Positions 41,809 through 51,859 are shown, counted from the stretch's first letter. The stretch is DNA of 62,372 nucleotides from GCA-003244245 sp049673305 (GCA_049673305.1 JBATXM010000201.1:1-62372); one strand, 5' to 3'. The notes: generated by a model not told the origin, from the sequence alone. Made by a program: numbers and translations.

Positions 41809-42807
41809 GTGCTCGCCGTGGTGCCGCAACCGGTTACCGTGCTTGTCCCGGCCAAGGTCAATCTGCACCTGGCCGTGGGAGGCCTGCGCTGTGATGGCTA
41901 CCACGAGCTGGTCAGCGTATTCCAGTCGCTGTCGATGACGGACGAGGTGACCATCGTGGCCACCGACGAGCCCGGCGTCCAGGTGTACGGCGAAGGTGCA
42001 GCGACGGTGCCGACCGACCGCGGCAACCTCGCGTGGCGCGCGGTGCTCCTGCTCGCCGAGCATGTCCGACGCCGGCCTGCCGTGCGGGTGGTGCTGCGCA
42101 AGACCATTCCGGTGGCTGGCGGGATGGCTGGCGGCAGCGCCGACGCGGCGGGCGCGCTGGTCGCCCTGGCCGGGTTGTGGCGCCTGGACATCAGCCGCGA
42201 AGAGCTTGCCGGGCTGGCCGCCGAGCTGGGCAGCGATGTGCCGTTCGCGTTGTGCGGCGGCATCGCGTTGGGCACCGGGCGGGGTGAGTCCCTGGTGCCA
42301 GTGCTGGCCCGGCACACCTTCCACTGGGTGATCGCGCTGGACCACCGCGGCCTGTCCACTCCGGAGGTCTACCGGGAGTTGGACCGGCTTCGCCACAGTG
42401 CTTCCCTGGGTTTTCCAGCACCGTGTTCTCCGCCGCTGGACCCGTCGCTACAGCGGCTTGGTGACGTTGAGCCGCTGCTGGAGGCGCTGGCTTCGGGGAA
42501 TCCCCAGCGGCTCGCATCGTTGCTGGGCAATGATCTGCAGGCTGCCGCGGTGTCGCTACGTCCTGCGCTACGCCGCACGCTGCGCGCCGGAGTCGATGCC
42601 GGGGCGCTGGCCGGTATTGTTTGCGGGTCTGGACCGAGCTGCGCGTTCCTGTGCACCGACGCTGACGCCGCGGTCCGGGTTGCTGCCGAGCTTGCTGGTG
42701 CCGGTGTGTGCCGTACGGTCCGGGTAGCCAGCGGCCCGGTTCCCGGTGCCCGGATTGTGGAGGACTCACGCCCCGTGCCACCCCCTGAACCTTTAGCGCA
42801 CGCCTGA
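41809..42807 (+). CDS. ispE: 4-Diphosphocytidyl-2-C-methyl-D-erythritol kinase
   Basis: 332 residues from GTG 41809 (ATG 41764 would add 15 unsupported residues). GHMP kinase of the MEP isoprenoid pathway: VPAKVNLHLAVGG at the N-terminus, the phosphate loop PVAGGMAGGSADAAG near residue 100, and CGSGPSCAFL near the C-terminus. Its stop overlaps the ABC-F start (TGATG). Confidence 0.94.
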   Translation: MLAVVPQPVTVLVPAKVNLHLAVGGLRCDGYHELVSVFQSLSMTDEVTIVATDEPGVQVYGEGAATVPTDRGNLAWRAVLLLAEHVRRRPAVRVVLRKTIPVAGGMAGGSADAAGALVALAGLWRLDISREELAGLAAELGSDVPFALCGGIALGTGRGESLVPVLARHTFHWVIALDHRGLSTPEVYRELDRLRHSASLGFPAPCSPPLDPSLQRLGDVEPLLEALASGNPQRLASLLGNDLQAAAVSLRPALRRTLRAGVDAGALAGIVCGSGPSCAFLCTDADAAVRVAAELAGAGVCRTVRVASGPVPGARIVEDSRPVPPPEPLAHA

Positions 42808-44606
42808 TGGCCAACCTGGTCAACCTGGAGGCGGTCTCGAAGTCCTACGGGATCGCTCCGTTGCTGTCCAGTGTCTCGCTCGGCGTCGACGCGGGCGACC
42901 GGATCGGGGTGGTGGGGCTCAACGGTGGCGGCAAGACCACCCTGCTCGAGATACTTGCCGGGTTGCAGGAACCGGACTCCGGCCGGGTGAGTCGAGCCGG
43001 GGGAGTGCGCGTCGCGGTGTTGACCCAGCGCATAGAGCTGCCCGAGCATGCCACCGTGGGCCACGTAGTGCTGGACCCGCTGGAGGTGAGCGCCGAGCAT
43101 GAGTGGGCCGCCGACCCCCGGGTTCGGGGGATCCTCGACGGGCTGGGCATCTCGGCGCTGGGGCTGGACCGGCCGGTGGCGGGGCTGTCCGGCGGGGAAC
43201 GGCGCCGGGTCGCGCTGGCTGCGGCTCTGGTACCCGAGCTCGACTTGGTGCTGCTCGACGAGCCGACCAACCATCTCGACGTTGAGGGGGTGGCCTGGCT
43301 CGCCGGGCACCTGCGGGCGCGGCGGTGCGCGGCGGTGGTGGTCACTCACGACCGTTGGTTCCTGGACACCGTGTGCACCCGTACCTGGGAGGTCACTGAT
43401 GGCCGAGTGGACGGCTACGACGGTGGCTACGCGGACTGGGTCTACGCCCGGGCCGAAAGACTTCGGCGCTCCGTCGCGGTCGAGGACCGGCGGCGCAACC
43501 TGGCCCGCAAGGAGCTCGCGTGGCTGCGTCGAGGACCACCCGCGCGCAGCTCCAAACCTCGCTACCGCATTGAGGCCGCCGAGGCGCTGATTGCCGACGT
43601 CCCTGCGCTGCGGAACAACGTCGAGCTGCTCGTCTTCGCCCGGCGCCGGCTGGGTCGCACTGTGCTGGAGCTCGAGGACGTCACGGTGACGATCGCTGGC
43701 CGCCGGCTGCTGGATGGCCAGACCTGGCGGATCGGCCCAGGCGAGCGCATCGGACTGGTTGGGGTCAACGGGTCGGGCAAGACCACGGTGCTGCGGCTTC
43801 TCGCGGGGGAGCGGGAGCCCGACGCGGGTCGCTGCGTGCAGGGCCAGACGGTGTTCCTGGGGCACCTGCACCAGGAACTGGAGGGTCTGCCCGAGTCGCT
43901 GCGGGTGCTGGAGGCGGTGGAGGAGGTCGCCCGCCGGGTCGTGCTGGGCCGCCAGGAGCTGACCGCATCGCAGCTGGCTGAGCGGCTTGGCTTCCCGGCG
44001 TCACGACAGTGGACACCGGTGGCGGATCTGTCCGGCGGGGAGCGGCGCCGGCTGCAGCTGACCCGGCTGTTGATGGCCGAGCCGAACGTGCTGCTACTCG
44101 ATGAGCCCACCAACGACCTGGACATCGACACCTTGCAGCAACTGGAGGACCTGCTGGACGGCTGGCCGGGCTCGTTGGTCATCGTGTCACACGACCGCTA
44201 CTTTGTTGACCGGGTCTGTGACACCGTAGTGGCGCTCCTCGGCGACGGAGAGATCACTCATCTGCCCGGCGGCATCGAGGAATACCTCGATCGGCGCGCT
44301 GGGGCACCGGCCCCTCCAGTCCAGTCGGGGTTCTCGTCTGGGCCTTCTTGTGGGCCTTCTTGTGGGCCTTCTTTGGGGACGCTTACCGAAGCTGCTGAGC
44401 AGCGGGCCGCCCGCAAGGAGCTGGCCCGGCTAGAACGTCAGCTGGAGCGGTTGGCGGGCCGAGAAGCCGAACTGCAGCGGCGGATCATCCAGCAGGCCGC
44501 TGACCCCGCCGCGTTCCGGGAACTCGACGGTGAACTGCGGGTGGTACTCGCTGCGAAGAGTGATCTGGAGACCCGCTGGCTGGAAGTCGCCGACGCCGCC
44601 GGTTGA
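42807..44606 (+). CDS. ABC-F family ATPase
   Basis: 599 residues with two ABC cassettes and no membrane helices: Walker A GLNGGGKTTLL and GVNGSGKTTVL, signatures LSGGERRRVAL and LSGGERRRLQL, Walker B LLDEPTNHLD and LLDEPTNDLD. ABC-F proteins act on the ribosome, either as translation factors or as antibiotic-protection proteins; this one resembles the Uup-like group with a C-terminal coiled coil (about residues 530-595). A 12-bp triple repeat encodes GPSCGPSCGPSLG in the linker before that coiled coil. Confidence 0.92.
   Translation: MANLVNLEAVSKSYGIAPLLSSVSLGVDAGDRIGVVGLNGGGKTTLLEILAGLQEPDSGRVSRAGGVRVAVLTQRIELPEHATVGHVVLDPLEVSAEHEWAADPRVRGILDGLGISALGLDRPVAGLSGGERRRVALAAALVPELDLVLLDEPTNHLDVEGVAWLAGHLRARRCAAVVVTHDRWFLDTVCTRTWEVTDGRVDGYDGGYADWVYARAERLRRSVAVEDRRRNLARKELAWLRRGPPARSSKPRYRIEAAEALIADVPALRNNVELLVFARRRLGRTVLELEDVTVTIAGRRLLDGQTWRIGPGERIGLVGVNGSGKTTVLRLLAGEREPDAGRCVQGQTVFLGHLHQELEGLPESLRVLEAVEEVARRVVLGRQELTASQLAERLGFPASRQWTPVADLSGGERRRLQLTRLLMAEPNVLLLDEPTNDLDIDTLQQLEDLLDGWPGSLVIVSHDRYFVDRVCDTVVALLGDGEITHLPGGIEEYLDRRAGAPAPPVQSGFSSGPSCGPSCGPSLGTLTEAAEQRAARKELARLERQLERLAGREAELQRRIIQQAADPAAFRELDGELRVVLAAKSDLETRWLEVADAAG
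44339..44374 (+). repeat. 12-bp tandem repeat, three copies, in the ABC-F gene
   Basis: TGGGCCTTCTTG occurs at 44339-44350 and 44351-44362, and with one change at 44363-44374. It is in frame, adding Gly-Pro-Ser-Cys units in a linker before the C-terminal coiled coil. Confidence 0.9.
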
Positions 44607-44682
44607 TCACCATTGGGGTGCGTCGCAGAGGGACTCAGAGGGACATCGCGCCGTTGTAGCACAACCGTAAGGTGGGCCGCTT

Positions 44683-46359
44683 GTGAGCAGGTTTGTCGAC
44701 ACCCTGGTAGCCCACTGCGCGCCGGATTCACCGATGCGCTCGGATCGCGGTATGACCACCGATGGACTCACCCAGCCGCGCCGCACCACCTGGACGCAAG
44801 TGCACGAGAAGGCCCTGAGGGCTGCCGGATGCCTGATGGGCGCTACCGCTCCCGGGGTCCAACAGGGTGACGCGGTTGCGGTGCTGGCTGGTGATCCTGC
44901 GTTGATCGCTCCTGCGGTGCAAGGTGTCTGGCTGGCCGGGGGCAGTGTGACCATGCTGCACCAACCCACTCACCGTGGTGATCTGGCGAGTTGGGTGGAG
45001 GACACCGTCCGGGTGCTCGGCATGATCGACGCCAAGCTGGTGCTCCTCGGGCCGCCCTTCGAGGCGCTTGCTCCGCTGCTGGATCAGCGCGGGATCGGCT
45101 ACCTGATGCTCGCTCAGCTCGACGATCCGGACCTGCGGCCACTCTCCGCACCGGGAGAAGTGGGCGAGGACGACACCGCGTTGCTGCAGCTCACCTCGGG
45201 GTCCAGTGCTGAGCCCAAGGCGGTCCGGATCACCCACGGCAACCTTTACGCCAACATGATCGCGATGGCCCGGGCCGGGGCGCTCGATTCGACCACCGAT
45301 GTGATGGTGTCCTGGCTGCCGCTGTTCCATGACATGGGGATGGTCGGGTTCCTCACCCTCCCGATGGCGCTGGGCCTGGAGTTGGTCACGGTGACTCCGG
45401 CGGAGTTCATGTCCCGCCCGTTGCTGTGGGCCGAGCTGATCAGCCGGCACCGCGGCACAATCACCGCGGCGCCGAACTTTGGCTACGCCTTGCTGGCTCG
45501 GCGCCTCGCCAGCACCGACGAGCACTTCGACCTCTCCAGCTTGCGCTTTGCGCTCAACGGCGCCGAGCCCATCGAACCGGCTGCGGTACGGGCCTTCACG
45601 ACTGCGGGAGCCCGGTTCGGGTTGCCGGAACACTGCATCGTGTGTGCCTACGGGATGGCCGAGACCACCCTCGGGGTGTCCTTCGCTCCGTGCGGGGTCG
45701 GTATGCAGGTGGACACCGTGGATGCCGACGCACTGGAGACCCGGCGCCAGGCGGTGGTAGCTGGCCCCGGTAACCGGAACGTCCGGTCCTTCCCTCGGTT
45801 GGGACCGCCGTTGCTCGGGATGGAGGTGCGGGTCCGCGCCGAGGATGGTGGCCCGCTGGGTGAGCGCGAGGTCGGACGGATCCAACTGCGCGGCGACTCG
45901 GTCACCCGCGAGTACCTGACCACGGCCGGACCCCGTCCCACCCAGGATCCCGACGGGTGGTTGGACACCGGCGACGAGGGATATCTCACCGACGGTGAGG
46001 TGGTGGTCTGCGGACGGCGCAAGGACGTCATCATCATGGGCGGGCGCAACATCTATCCCATCGACATCGAACGCGCTGCGGAACTGGTGCAGGGAGTCCG
46101 ACCGGGCAACGTGGCGGCGGTCCGCATTGACGCCGGCGCCCGGCGGGAATCTTTTGCGGTGGCCGTCGAGTCCACCCGGGCGGGAGACGCCGAGGCCGAG
46201 CGCATCCTGCGCAAGGAGGTCATCTCACGGGTGGTCGACGCGGTGGGACTGCGCCCGGGCGTGGTGGTGGTGCTGCCGCCGGCCGCATTGCCCAAGACAC
46301 CATCAGGCAAGCTGCGTCGCGCCGCGGTCCGCGAGCAGATCGCGGAGTACTTGCCTTAA
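44683..46359 (+). CDS. Fatty-acyl-AMP ligase / acyl-CoA synthetase family
   Basis: 558 residues, ANL superfamily. P-loop LTSGSSAEPKAV (about residue 171), WLPLFHDMGMVGFL, CAYGMAETTLGVSF, WLDTGDEGYLTDG, RRKDVIIMGGRNIYP and LPKTPSGKLRR. The FHDMGM and MAETTL sequences are typical of fatty-acyl-AMP ligases that load lipids onto carrier proteins, so this is the preferred call over a CoA ligase. No PKS or carrier-protein gene is nearby. GTG start with AAGGTGG upstream. Its 3' end overlaps pth by 4 bp (convergent). Confidence 0.88.
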   Translation: MSRFVDTLVAHCAPDSPMRSDRGMTTDGLTQPRRTTWTQVHEKALRAAGCLMGATAPGVQQGDAVAVLAGDPALIAPAVQGVWLAGGSVTMLHQPTHRGDLASWVEDTVRVLGMIDAKLVLLGPPFEALAPLLDQRGIGYLMLAQLDDPDLRPLSAPGEVGEDDTALLQLTSGSSAEPKAVRITHGNLYANMIAMARAGALDSTTDVMVSWLPLFHDMGMVGFLTLPMALGLELVTVTPAEFMSRPLLWAELISRHRGTITAAPNFGYALLARRLASTDEHFDLSSLRFALNGAEPIEPAAVRAFTTAGARFGLPEHCIVCAYGMAETTLGVSFAPCGVGMQVDTVDADALETRRQAVVAGPGNRNVRSFPRLGPPLLGMEVRVRAEDGGPLGEREVGRIQLRGDSVTREYLTTAGPRPTQDPDGWLDTGDEGYLTDGEVVVCGRRKDVIIMGGRNIYPIDIERAAELVQGVRPGNVAAVRIDAGARRESFAVAVESTRAGDAEAERILRKEVISRVVDAVGLRPGVVVVLPPAALPKTPSGKLRRAAVREQIAEYLP

Positions 46360-46970
46360 CCGTTTGAATGTGTTCCGTGCAGCTGGTTTTGGGTGGCGGC
46401 CAGGCCCTGGCTGAGCAGTTGCTCCACGGCGTCGGCGCAGCGGTCCACCAGCAGGTCCAGCTCACGGCGCTGCACGGCGGAAAAGTCGCGCAGCACGAAG
46501 TCAGCCGGGTCCATCCGGCCTGGTGGTCGGCCGATACCGAAGCGCACCCGTAGGTAATCTTTGGTGCCCAGGCACGCCGAGATTGAGCGCAGACCGTTGT
46601 GCCCGCCCTCGCCACCGCCGCGCTTGATCTTGAGGACGCCGTGCTCAAGGTCCAAGTCGTCGTGCACGACCACCACGTCGGTCGGTGCGATGGTGAAGAA
46701 CCGCGCCGTCCCGGCCACCGCTGACCCGGAGAGGTTCATGAACGAACGTGGACGGGCCAACACCACCCGCCGCCCGACCAACCGGGTTTCCAAGATGTCA
46801 GCGCCGCTCTTGTGCGACGCGAGGCGCCCACCTGCCCGTCGGGCCAGCTCATCAACGACCATGAACCCGACGTTGTGCCGGTTTCCGGCGTAGCCAGGAC
46901 CCGGGTTGCCCAGACCTACGACCAGCGAAACCTCACCAGCGACCCAGTCGGTACTGCCCTGCACGGTCAC
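46356..46970 (-). CDS. pth: Peptidyl-tRNA hydrolase
   Basis: 204 residues. Frees tRNA from stalled peptidyl-tRNA. VVGLGNPGPGYAGNRHNVGF contains the catalytic His; FMNLSGSAV, VVHDDLDLEHG and GGHNGLRSI follow. It is downstream of rplY and prs on the same strand, in the usual glmU-prs-rplY-pth order. Confidence 0.96.
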   Translation of the reverse strand: MTVQGSTDWVAGEVSLVVGLGNPGPGYAGNRHNVGFMVVDELARRAGGRLASHKSGADILETRLVGRRVVLARPRSFMNLSGSAVAGTARFFTIAPTDVVVVHDDLDLEHGVLKIKRGGGEGGHNGLRSISACLGTKDYLRVRFGIGRPPGRMDPADFVLRDFSAVQRRELDLLVDRCADAVEQLLSQGLAATQNQLHGTHSNG

Positions 46971-46990
46971 GGCGTGATCGAAAATCCGTC

Positions 46991-47611
46991 TCAGGCCTGA
47001 TCGTCGGCTGATCCGGCCGTGGCAGCAGCCGACGCGGTCTCATCCTCGCCTTCGTCTCCAAGGTCCCCTACGGTCGATGCGACGATATTGACCACGAGGT
47101 GCTCCGGGTCGGTCCGCAACGTTACGCCCGGCGGCAGTGGTATCTCGCCGGCCAGCACCTGGGTGCCCAGCTCGGCGTCTTGGACAGACACCTCGATCTC
47201 GTCGGGGATCGCCATCGCGTCCGCCTCGACTTGGAGAGTTCCCAGCTCCTGGGTGACCAGGGTGTCCGGAGCGGGGCTGCCGGTGATGACGATGTGCACG
47301 TCCACCACGACCTTCTCACCGCGCCGAACGATCAGGAGATCGACGTGCTCGATGTACCGGCGGATCGGATGCACGGTGACGGTCTTGGTCAGCGCGAGTT
47401 GTGGCTGGCCGTCCAGGTCGACGTTGAGCACGGCGTTGCTGCCCTGCTCGCGCATCACCCTGGCGAACTCCAACGCGGGCAGCGCCACATGCAGCGGGTC
47501 GCTGCCATGCCCGTAGAGCACCGCAGGGATCTTGCCAGCGCGTCGGGTGCGGCGGGCGGCGCCCTTGCCGAACTCGGTGCGTGGCTCGGCGGCCAGACGG
47601 ACCTCGGACAC
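46991..47611 (-). CDS. rplY: 50S ribosomal protein L25/CTC
   Basis: 206 residues: the L25 N-domain (GKGAARRTRRAGKIPAVLYG, then VTVHPIRRYIEHVDL) plus the C-terminal CTC domain (ADAMAIPDEIEVSVQDAELG). It binds 5S rRNA. The acidic, Ala-rich tail is typical of actinobacterial forms. Confidence 0.95.
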   Translation of the reverse strand: MSEVRLAAEPRTEFGKGAARRTRRAGKIPAVLYGHGSDPLHVALPALEFARVMREQGSNAVLNVDLDGQPQLALTKTVTVHPIRRYIEHVDLLIVRRGEKVVVDVHIVITGSPAPDTLVTQELGTLQVEADAMAIPDEIEVSVQDAELGTQVLAGEIPLPPGVTLRTDPEHLVVNIVASTVGDLGDEGEDETASAAATAGSADDQA

Positions 47612-47660
47612 GACGGACTCCTTAGCAGGCCTGAAGGGGGTGGCGGCGAAGTATAACGGG

Positions 47661-48647
47661 TCAGGCGTTGCCGTCGAACAGGCTGGTCACCGAGCCGTCC
47701 TCGAAGACCTCATGGATTGCGCGGGCCAGCAGCGGCGCGATAGACAACACGGTCATCCTGGAGAAGCGCTTCTCGTCCGCGATGGGCAACGTGTTGGTGA
47801 GGATGACCTCGCGGGCACCGCAGCTGGACAGCCGCTCGGTAGCCCGGCCGGACAGTACCCCGTGGGTGGCGGCCACGACGACGTCGGTGGCGCCAGCCTC
47901 GAGCAGCGCCCGCACGGCACTGGCCACCGTGCCAGCGGTGTCGATCATATCGTCGATCACCAGGCAAAGCCGGCCCTCAATGTCGCCGACCACCCGGTTG
48001 GCGACCGCCAGGTTGGGCTCCCGGGGGTCGCGAGTCTTGTGGATGAACGCGAGCGGCGTACCGCCGAGGGTCTCGGCCCAGCGCTCGGCCAACCGCACCC
48101 GGCCGGAGTCCGGCGACACCACGGCCAGCTCACGTCCGGCGTAGGTGTTCTTGATGTGGTTGGCGAGTACCGGCAGCGCGAACAGGTGGTCCACGGGGCC
48201 GTCGAAGAAGCCCATGATCTGTGAGGTGTGCAGGTCCACCGTCATGATCCGGTTTGCGCCAGCGACCTTGAGCATATCCGCGATGAGCCGGGCGGAGATG
48301 GGCTCACGCCCTCGGTGTTTCTTGTCCTGGCGGCTGTAGCCCCAGAACGGCATCACCACGGTGATCCGTTTGGCCGACGCGCGTTTGAGCGCATCCACCA
48401 TGATGAGCTGCTCCATGATGGCATCGTTGATCGGGGCGGTGTGGGCTTGCACCACGAAGGCGTCACAGCCCCGTACTGACTCCTCGAATCGGACGAAGAT
48501 CTCACCGTTGGCGAAGGAGTATGCCGACTGCGGGGTGACGGCGATGTCGAGGTGCTTGGCCACCTCCCCTACCAGCTCGGGGTGGTAGCTCCCGGAGAAG
48601 AGCATCAGGCTCTTCTTCGGGATCGCCCACCTGGTGGAGAGGCTCAT
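47661..48647 (-). CDS. prs: Ribose-phosphate pyrophosphokinase
   Basis: 328 residues. Makes PRPP from ribose-5-phosphate and ATP. FANGEIFVRFEESVRG, MTVDLHTSQIMGFFDGPVDH and the PRPP loop CLVIDDMIDTAGTVASA are diagnostic. Its ATG overlaps the glmU stop by 4 bp. Confidence 0.97.
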   Translation of the reverse strand: MSLSTRWAIPKKSLMLFSGSYHPELVGEVAKHLDIAVTPQSAYSFANGEIFVRFEESVRGCDAFVVQAHTAPINDAIMEQLIMVDALKRASAKRITVVMPFWGYSRQDKKHRGREPISARLIADMLKVAGANRIMTVDLHTSQIMGFFDGPVDHLFALPVLANHIKNTYAGRELAVVSPDSGRVRLAERWAETLGGTPLAFIHKTRDPREPNLAVANRVVGDIEGRLCLVIDDMIDTAGTVASAVRALLEAGATDVVVAATHGVLSGRATERLSSCGAREVILTNTLPIADEKRFSRMTVLSIAPLLARAIHEVFEDGSVTSLFDGNA

Positions 48648-50143
48648 GCTCGCTCCTGCCGCGTCTGGTCACCGTCGGTCTGCTGGGCCTGTTTCGCTGC
48701 GTGCGCCGCCGGGGTCCCCGCGCGTCGCCGGCTCACCCAGCCCTCGACATTGCGCTGGCGGCTGCGGGCCACTGCTAGCGCCCCTGGCGGCACGTCCTGG
48801 GTGATGACTGAGCCCGCCGCAGTGTAGGCGCCGTCACCGATGGTCACGGGGGCGACGAACATGTTGTCCGCACCAGTCCGGGTGTGCGCGCCCACCGTGG
48901 TGCGGTGCTTGGCCACCCCGTCGTAGTTGACGAACACGGTAGCCGCGCCGATGTTGCTGCCCTCGCCGATCGTAGCGTCTCCCACGTAGCTCAGGTGCGG
49001 TATTTTCGCGCCTGGCCCCACCTGCGCGTTTTTGGTCTCCACGAAGGTGCCGACCTTGGCCCGTTCGCCGACCTGGCTGCCGGGCCGTAGATAGGCGAAC
49101 GGGCCGATCTGCGCGCCATCGGCCACTACCGCACCGTCGGCATGGGCGCGCACGACGGTGGCCCCCGCGCCAATGGTGCAGCCCGACAGGGTCGAGTCAG
49201 GCCCGATCGCCGCACCCGGACCCACCACAGTGCCCGCATGCAGCTGCACACCGGGATACAGCACCACGTCGGGGGCGAGCTGGACGTCGGCGTCCAGCCA
49301 CACCGAGGCTGGGTCCACGACGGTGACCCCGGCTCGCATCCAGCGTTCCAGCAGTCGCCGGTTCAGTTCCGCACCCACCGCCGCCAGCTGCACCCGGTCG
49401 TTCACCCCGGCCACCGACCACGGATCCGTGCACCGGTGCGCGCCAACCGGCAGCCCGTCGGCGCGCACCATCCCCAGCACATCAGTGAGATACAGCTCGC
49501 CTTGGCTATTACCGGTCTGACTGGTGTGGACATGGGAGCTGCCCAGTTGGTCCAGCGCATCGCGCAGCACCCCGGCGTCGAAGGCGAACACTCCTGAGTT
49601 GACCTCGGGGATGGCGCGCTGCGCCGCGGTGGCGTCCCGATGCTCGACGATGCCGGTGACCGCGCCCGAGCGGTCCCGCAGCACCCGCCCGTAGCCGGTC
49701 GGGTCGTCGAGCACTGTGGCCAGCACGGTCACCGCGTGCCCGGCGCGGTGGTGCTCGGCGATCAGCCCAGCCAGCGTGGCGGTGTCCAGCAGTGGCACGT
49801 CACCACAGCTGACCAGCACAGTCCCGGATAGCTCAGCCGGCAGGGCGCCCAACGCGGCGCGGACCGCATCACCGGTGCCGTGCTGCTGGGCCTGTACAGC
49901 GGCGCGCACCTCGCGTCCCAACGCGGCTGCGACGGTGCGCAGGTGGGTGTCCACCGCGTCCCGGCCATGGCCGATGACCACGATCAGGTGTTCGGGGGCC
50001 AGCCCAGCGGCAGCCCGCACCACATGCTCTACCAGGGGTCGGCCGGCCAGCGGGTGCAGCACCTTGGGGATCACCGAGTGCATCCGGGTGCCTTCACCAG
50101 CGGCCAGCACGATTGCCGTCGTGAGTTTCCCGCCTGGGAGCAT
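48644..50143 (-). CDS. glmU: Bifunctional GlcNAc-1-phosphate uridylyltransferase/acetyltransferase
   Basis: 499 residues. The N-terminal uridylyltransferase has VLAAGEGTRMHSVIPKVLHP; the C-terminal left-handed beta-helix acetyltransferase has hexapeptide repeats and FVETKNAQVG, HLSYVGDATIG and NYDGVAKHRTTVG. Makes UDP-GlcNAc for peptidoglycan. It heads the glmU-prs-rplY-pth group. Confidence 0.97.
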   Translation of the reverse strand: MLPGGKLTTAIVLAAGEGTRMHSVIPKVLHPLAGRPLVEHVVRAAAGLAPEHLIVVIGHGRDAVDTHLRTVAAALGREVRAAVQAQQHGTGDAVRAALGALPAELSGTVLVSCGDVPLLDTATLAGLIAEHHRAGHAVTVLATVLDDPTGYGRVLRDRSGAVTGIVEHRDATAAQRAIPEVNSGVFAFDAGVLRDALDQLGSSHVHTSQTGNSQGELYLTDVLGMVRADGLPVGAHRCTDPWSVAGVNDRVQLAAVGAELNRRLLERWMRAGVTVVDPASVWLDADVQLAPDVVLYPGVQLHAGTVVGPGAAIGPDSTLSGCTIGAGATVVRAHADGAVVADGAQIGPFAYLRPGSQVGERAKVGTFVETKNAQVGPGAKIPHLSYVGDATIGEGSNIGAATVFVNYDGVAKHRTTVGAHTRTGADNMFVAPVTIGDGAYTAAGSVITQDVPPGALAVARSRQRNVEGWVSRRRAGTPAAHAAKQAQQTDGDQTRQERA

Positions 50144-50165
50144 CAGCCTGTCCTTCCCAGCAGTG

Positions 50166-50236
50166 CTCCGCCGCCAGGATTCGAACCTGGACCATCGGAA
50201 CCAAAATCCGAGGTGCTGCCTTTACACTACGGCGGA
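50166..50236 (-). tRNA. tRNA-Gln (anticodon TTG)
   Basis: Minus strand: acceptor stem TCCGCCG/CGGCGGA, D-arm AGTGTAAAGGCAGCAC, anticodon stem TCGGA/TCCGA around loop TTTTGGT (anticodon TTG), T-arm CAGGTTCGAATCCTG, discriminator G. CCA is not encoded. It lies just upstream of glmU on the same strand. Confidence 0.96.
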
Positions 50237-50509
50237 CGAGCGGGTCACGGGCCCGCATGCACATCGTGGCACGGCCGCTGCGCTCGCCTCGGTGCAGCCC
50301 TCCCGTCCAGCCGCAGAGCCGGCTGCTGGCTTCGACACGCTCGACACGCCCTTTGGTAGCACGGCGTGTCGTGACGGGCATCGGGTAGATAATCTACGGT
50401 TGCGATAGTTATGCAACGAGCGCCACCTGGAGTTGCGCCCGGGGTGCGAGCATGAGGGCACTGCGGCGTGGCGGTCGTCCGTGCCTGCCGACATGAGGAG
50501 CACCGGCCG

Positions 50510-51454
50510 ATGACGCTGACCGCCAACGCCGACCAGGAGCGCACGGAGCCCGAGCCGGTTTTCTCGGGACGGCGAACGTGGGGGCCGCACATTCTGGTGT
50601 ACCTCTTCGTGCTCGCCCCCATGTTGGCCCTGGTGGTCGCGGTGCCGGTCGCCTGGGGGTGGGGGCTGGGCTGGACGGACATCGTGTTGTTCGCGGTCAC
50701 CTACTTCGTCAGTCTGCTGGGGGTGACCGTCGGATACCACCGCCACTTCACCCACGGCTCGTTCAAGGCCAAGCGGTGGTTACGGGTGAGTCTGGCGGTG
50801 TTGGGCAGCACCGCTATGCAGGGCCCGTTGTTGCACTGGGTAGCCGACCACCGCCGGCATCATGCGTTCTCCGACAAGGAAGGTGACCCGCATTCGCCCT
50901 GGCTGTTCGGCACCTCTCCGTTCGCGGTGGCCAGGGGGTTCTGGCATGCTCATATGGGCTGGCTGTTCAACCGGGACCTGTCCAATCCACGCCGGTTCGT
51001 CCCCGACCTGCTTGCTGACCCGACGATGGTGCGGGTCAGCAAGTTGTTCTGGCTGTGGACCGGGATTTGGCTCGTGTTGCCGGGGATCATCGGCGGGTTG
51101 GTGGCCTGGTCCTGGTGGGCCGTGCTGACCGGGCTGTTCTGGGCTGGGCTGGTCAGAGTCTCATTCCTGCATCACGTCACCTGGGCGGTGAACTCGGTCT
51201 GCCACATGATCGGAAACCGACCGTTCGCCTCGCGCGACAAGGCCGCGAACTTCTGGCCAATGGCGATCCTGTCCGCTGGGGAGTCATGGCACAACCTGCA
51301 CCATGCCGATCCGACATCGGCCCGGCACGGCGTGCTCCGCGGGCAGATCGACATCTCGGCCCGGGTCATCTGGCTGTTCGAGAAGCTCGGGTGGGCGTGG
51401 AACGTGCGCTGGCCGACGCCGCAGCGGCTGGCCAAGATCGTGGCTGGGATGTGA
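50510..51454 (+). CDS. Acyl-CoA/acyl-lipid fatty acid desaturase
   Basis: 314 residues. The three His boxes of the membrane di-iron desaturases are HRHFTH, HRRHH and HNLHH, with two pairs of transmembrane helices (VYLFVLAPMLALVVAVPV; later ILVLPGIIGG-like and ALFWAGLV-like stretches). Introduces a cis double bond, probably delta-9. ATG 50510 with AGGAG about 9 nt upstream. Confidence 0.93.
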   Translation: MTLTANADQERTEPEPVFSGRRTWGPHILVYLFVLAPMLALVVAVPVAWGWGLGWTDIVLFAVTYFVSLLGVTVGYHRHFTHGSFKAKRWLRVSLAVLGSTAMQGPLLHWVADHRRHHAFSDKEGDPHSPWLFGTSPFAVARGFWHAHMGWLFNRDLSNPRRFVPDLLADPTMVRVSKLFWLWTGIWLVLPGIIGGLVAWSWWAVLTGLFWAGLVRVSFLHHVTWAVNSVCHMIGNRPFASRDKAANFWPMAILSAGESWHNLHHADPTSARHGVLRGQIDISARVIWLFEKLGWAWNVRWPTPQRLAKIVAGM

Positions 51455-51859
51455 GGTCACGGCCTTCGCCCGTCCGGCGTAGTGTTGGCGACTTCGCTGG
51501 GTCAGGGTCGGTAGCTATGCTGGTGGCTGTGCGTATCCAACACGCTGGGAAACATGATCACCCCATTCGGGTGAAAATCTCGAGGGTTGTGCTCACGGGG
51601 TAACGGTCAGCGGCGAGTGGTAGATATACGCAGTGTGGGGAGGGGAGAGCCCCGGGGCGAACCCACTGTACGAGAGAGTGAGCGCGGTTCGCGGAGGACC
51701 CGGCTGGGGCACTCGGCGTGCTTGCTCTCGCGTGCGGTCCTGAACATTCAGTTGTCGGCAGGCATCTCGAGTTACGGCAGGGGGCCCGTCTCGATGAAGT
51801 TCGTTGCAGATACCACCCAACCAACACCAACCTTAGCTGATCGCGAATCGGGAGGTTTC
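51455..51859. other. Long upstream region of the exopolysaccharide operon
   Basis: About 400 bp. Open frames exist on both strands but none resembles a protein I know. It probably holds the operon promoter and a leader. An ATG at 51794 in frame with the oxidoreductase is a possible alternative start. No terminator or riboswitch motif is recognised. Confidence 0.4.

Noticed and set aside
42369..43871. 500-codon minus-strand frame opposite ispE and the ABC-F gene
   Set aside because: Both sense genes are well supported; this frame has biased composition and no similarity.
51558..51830. Minus-strand 90-residue frame upstream of the oxidoreductase
   Set aside because: No motif, no start signal, and it overlaps the probable promoter region.
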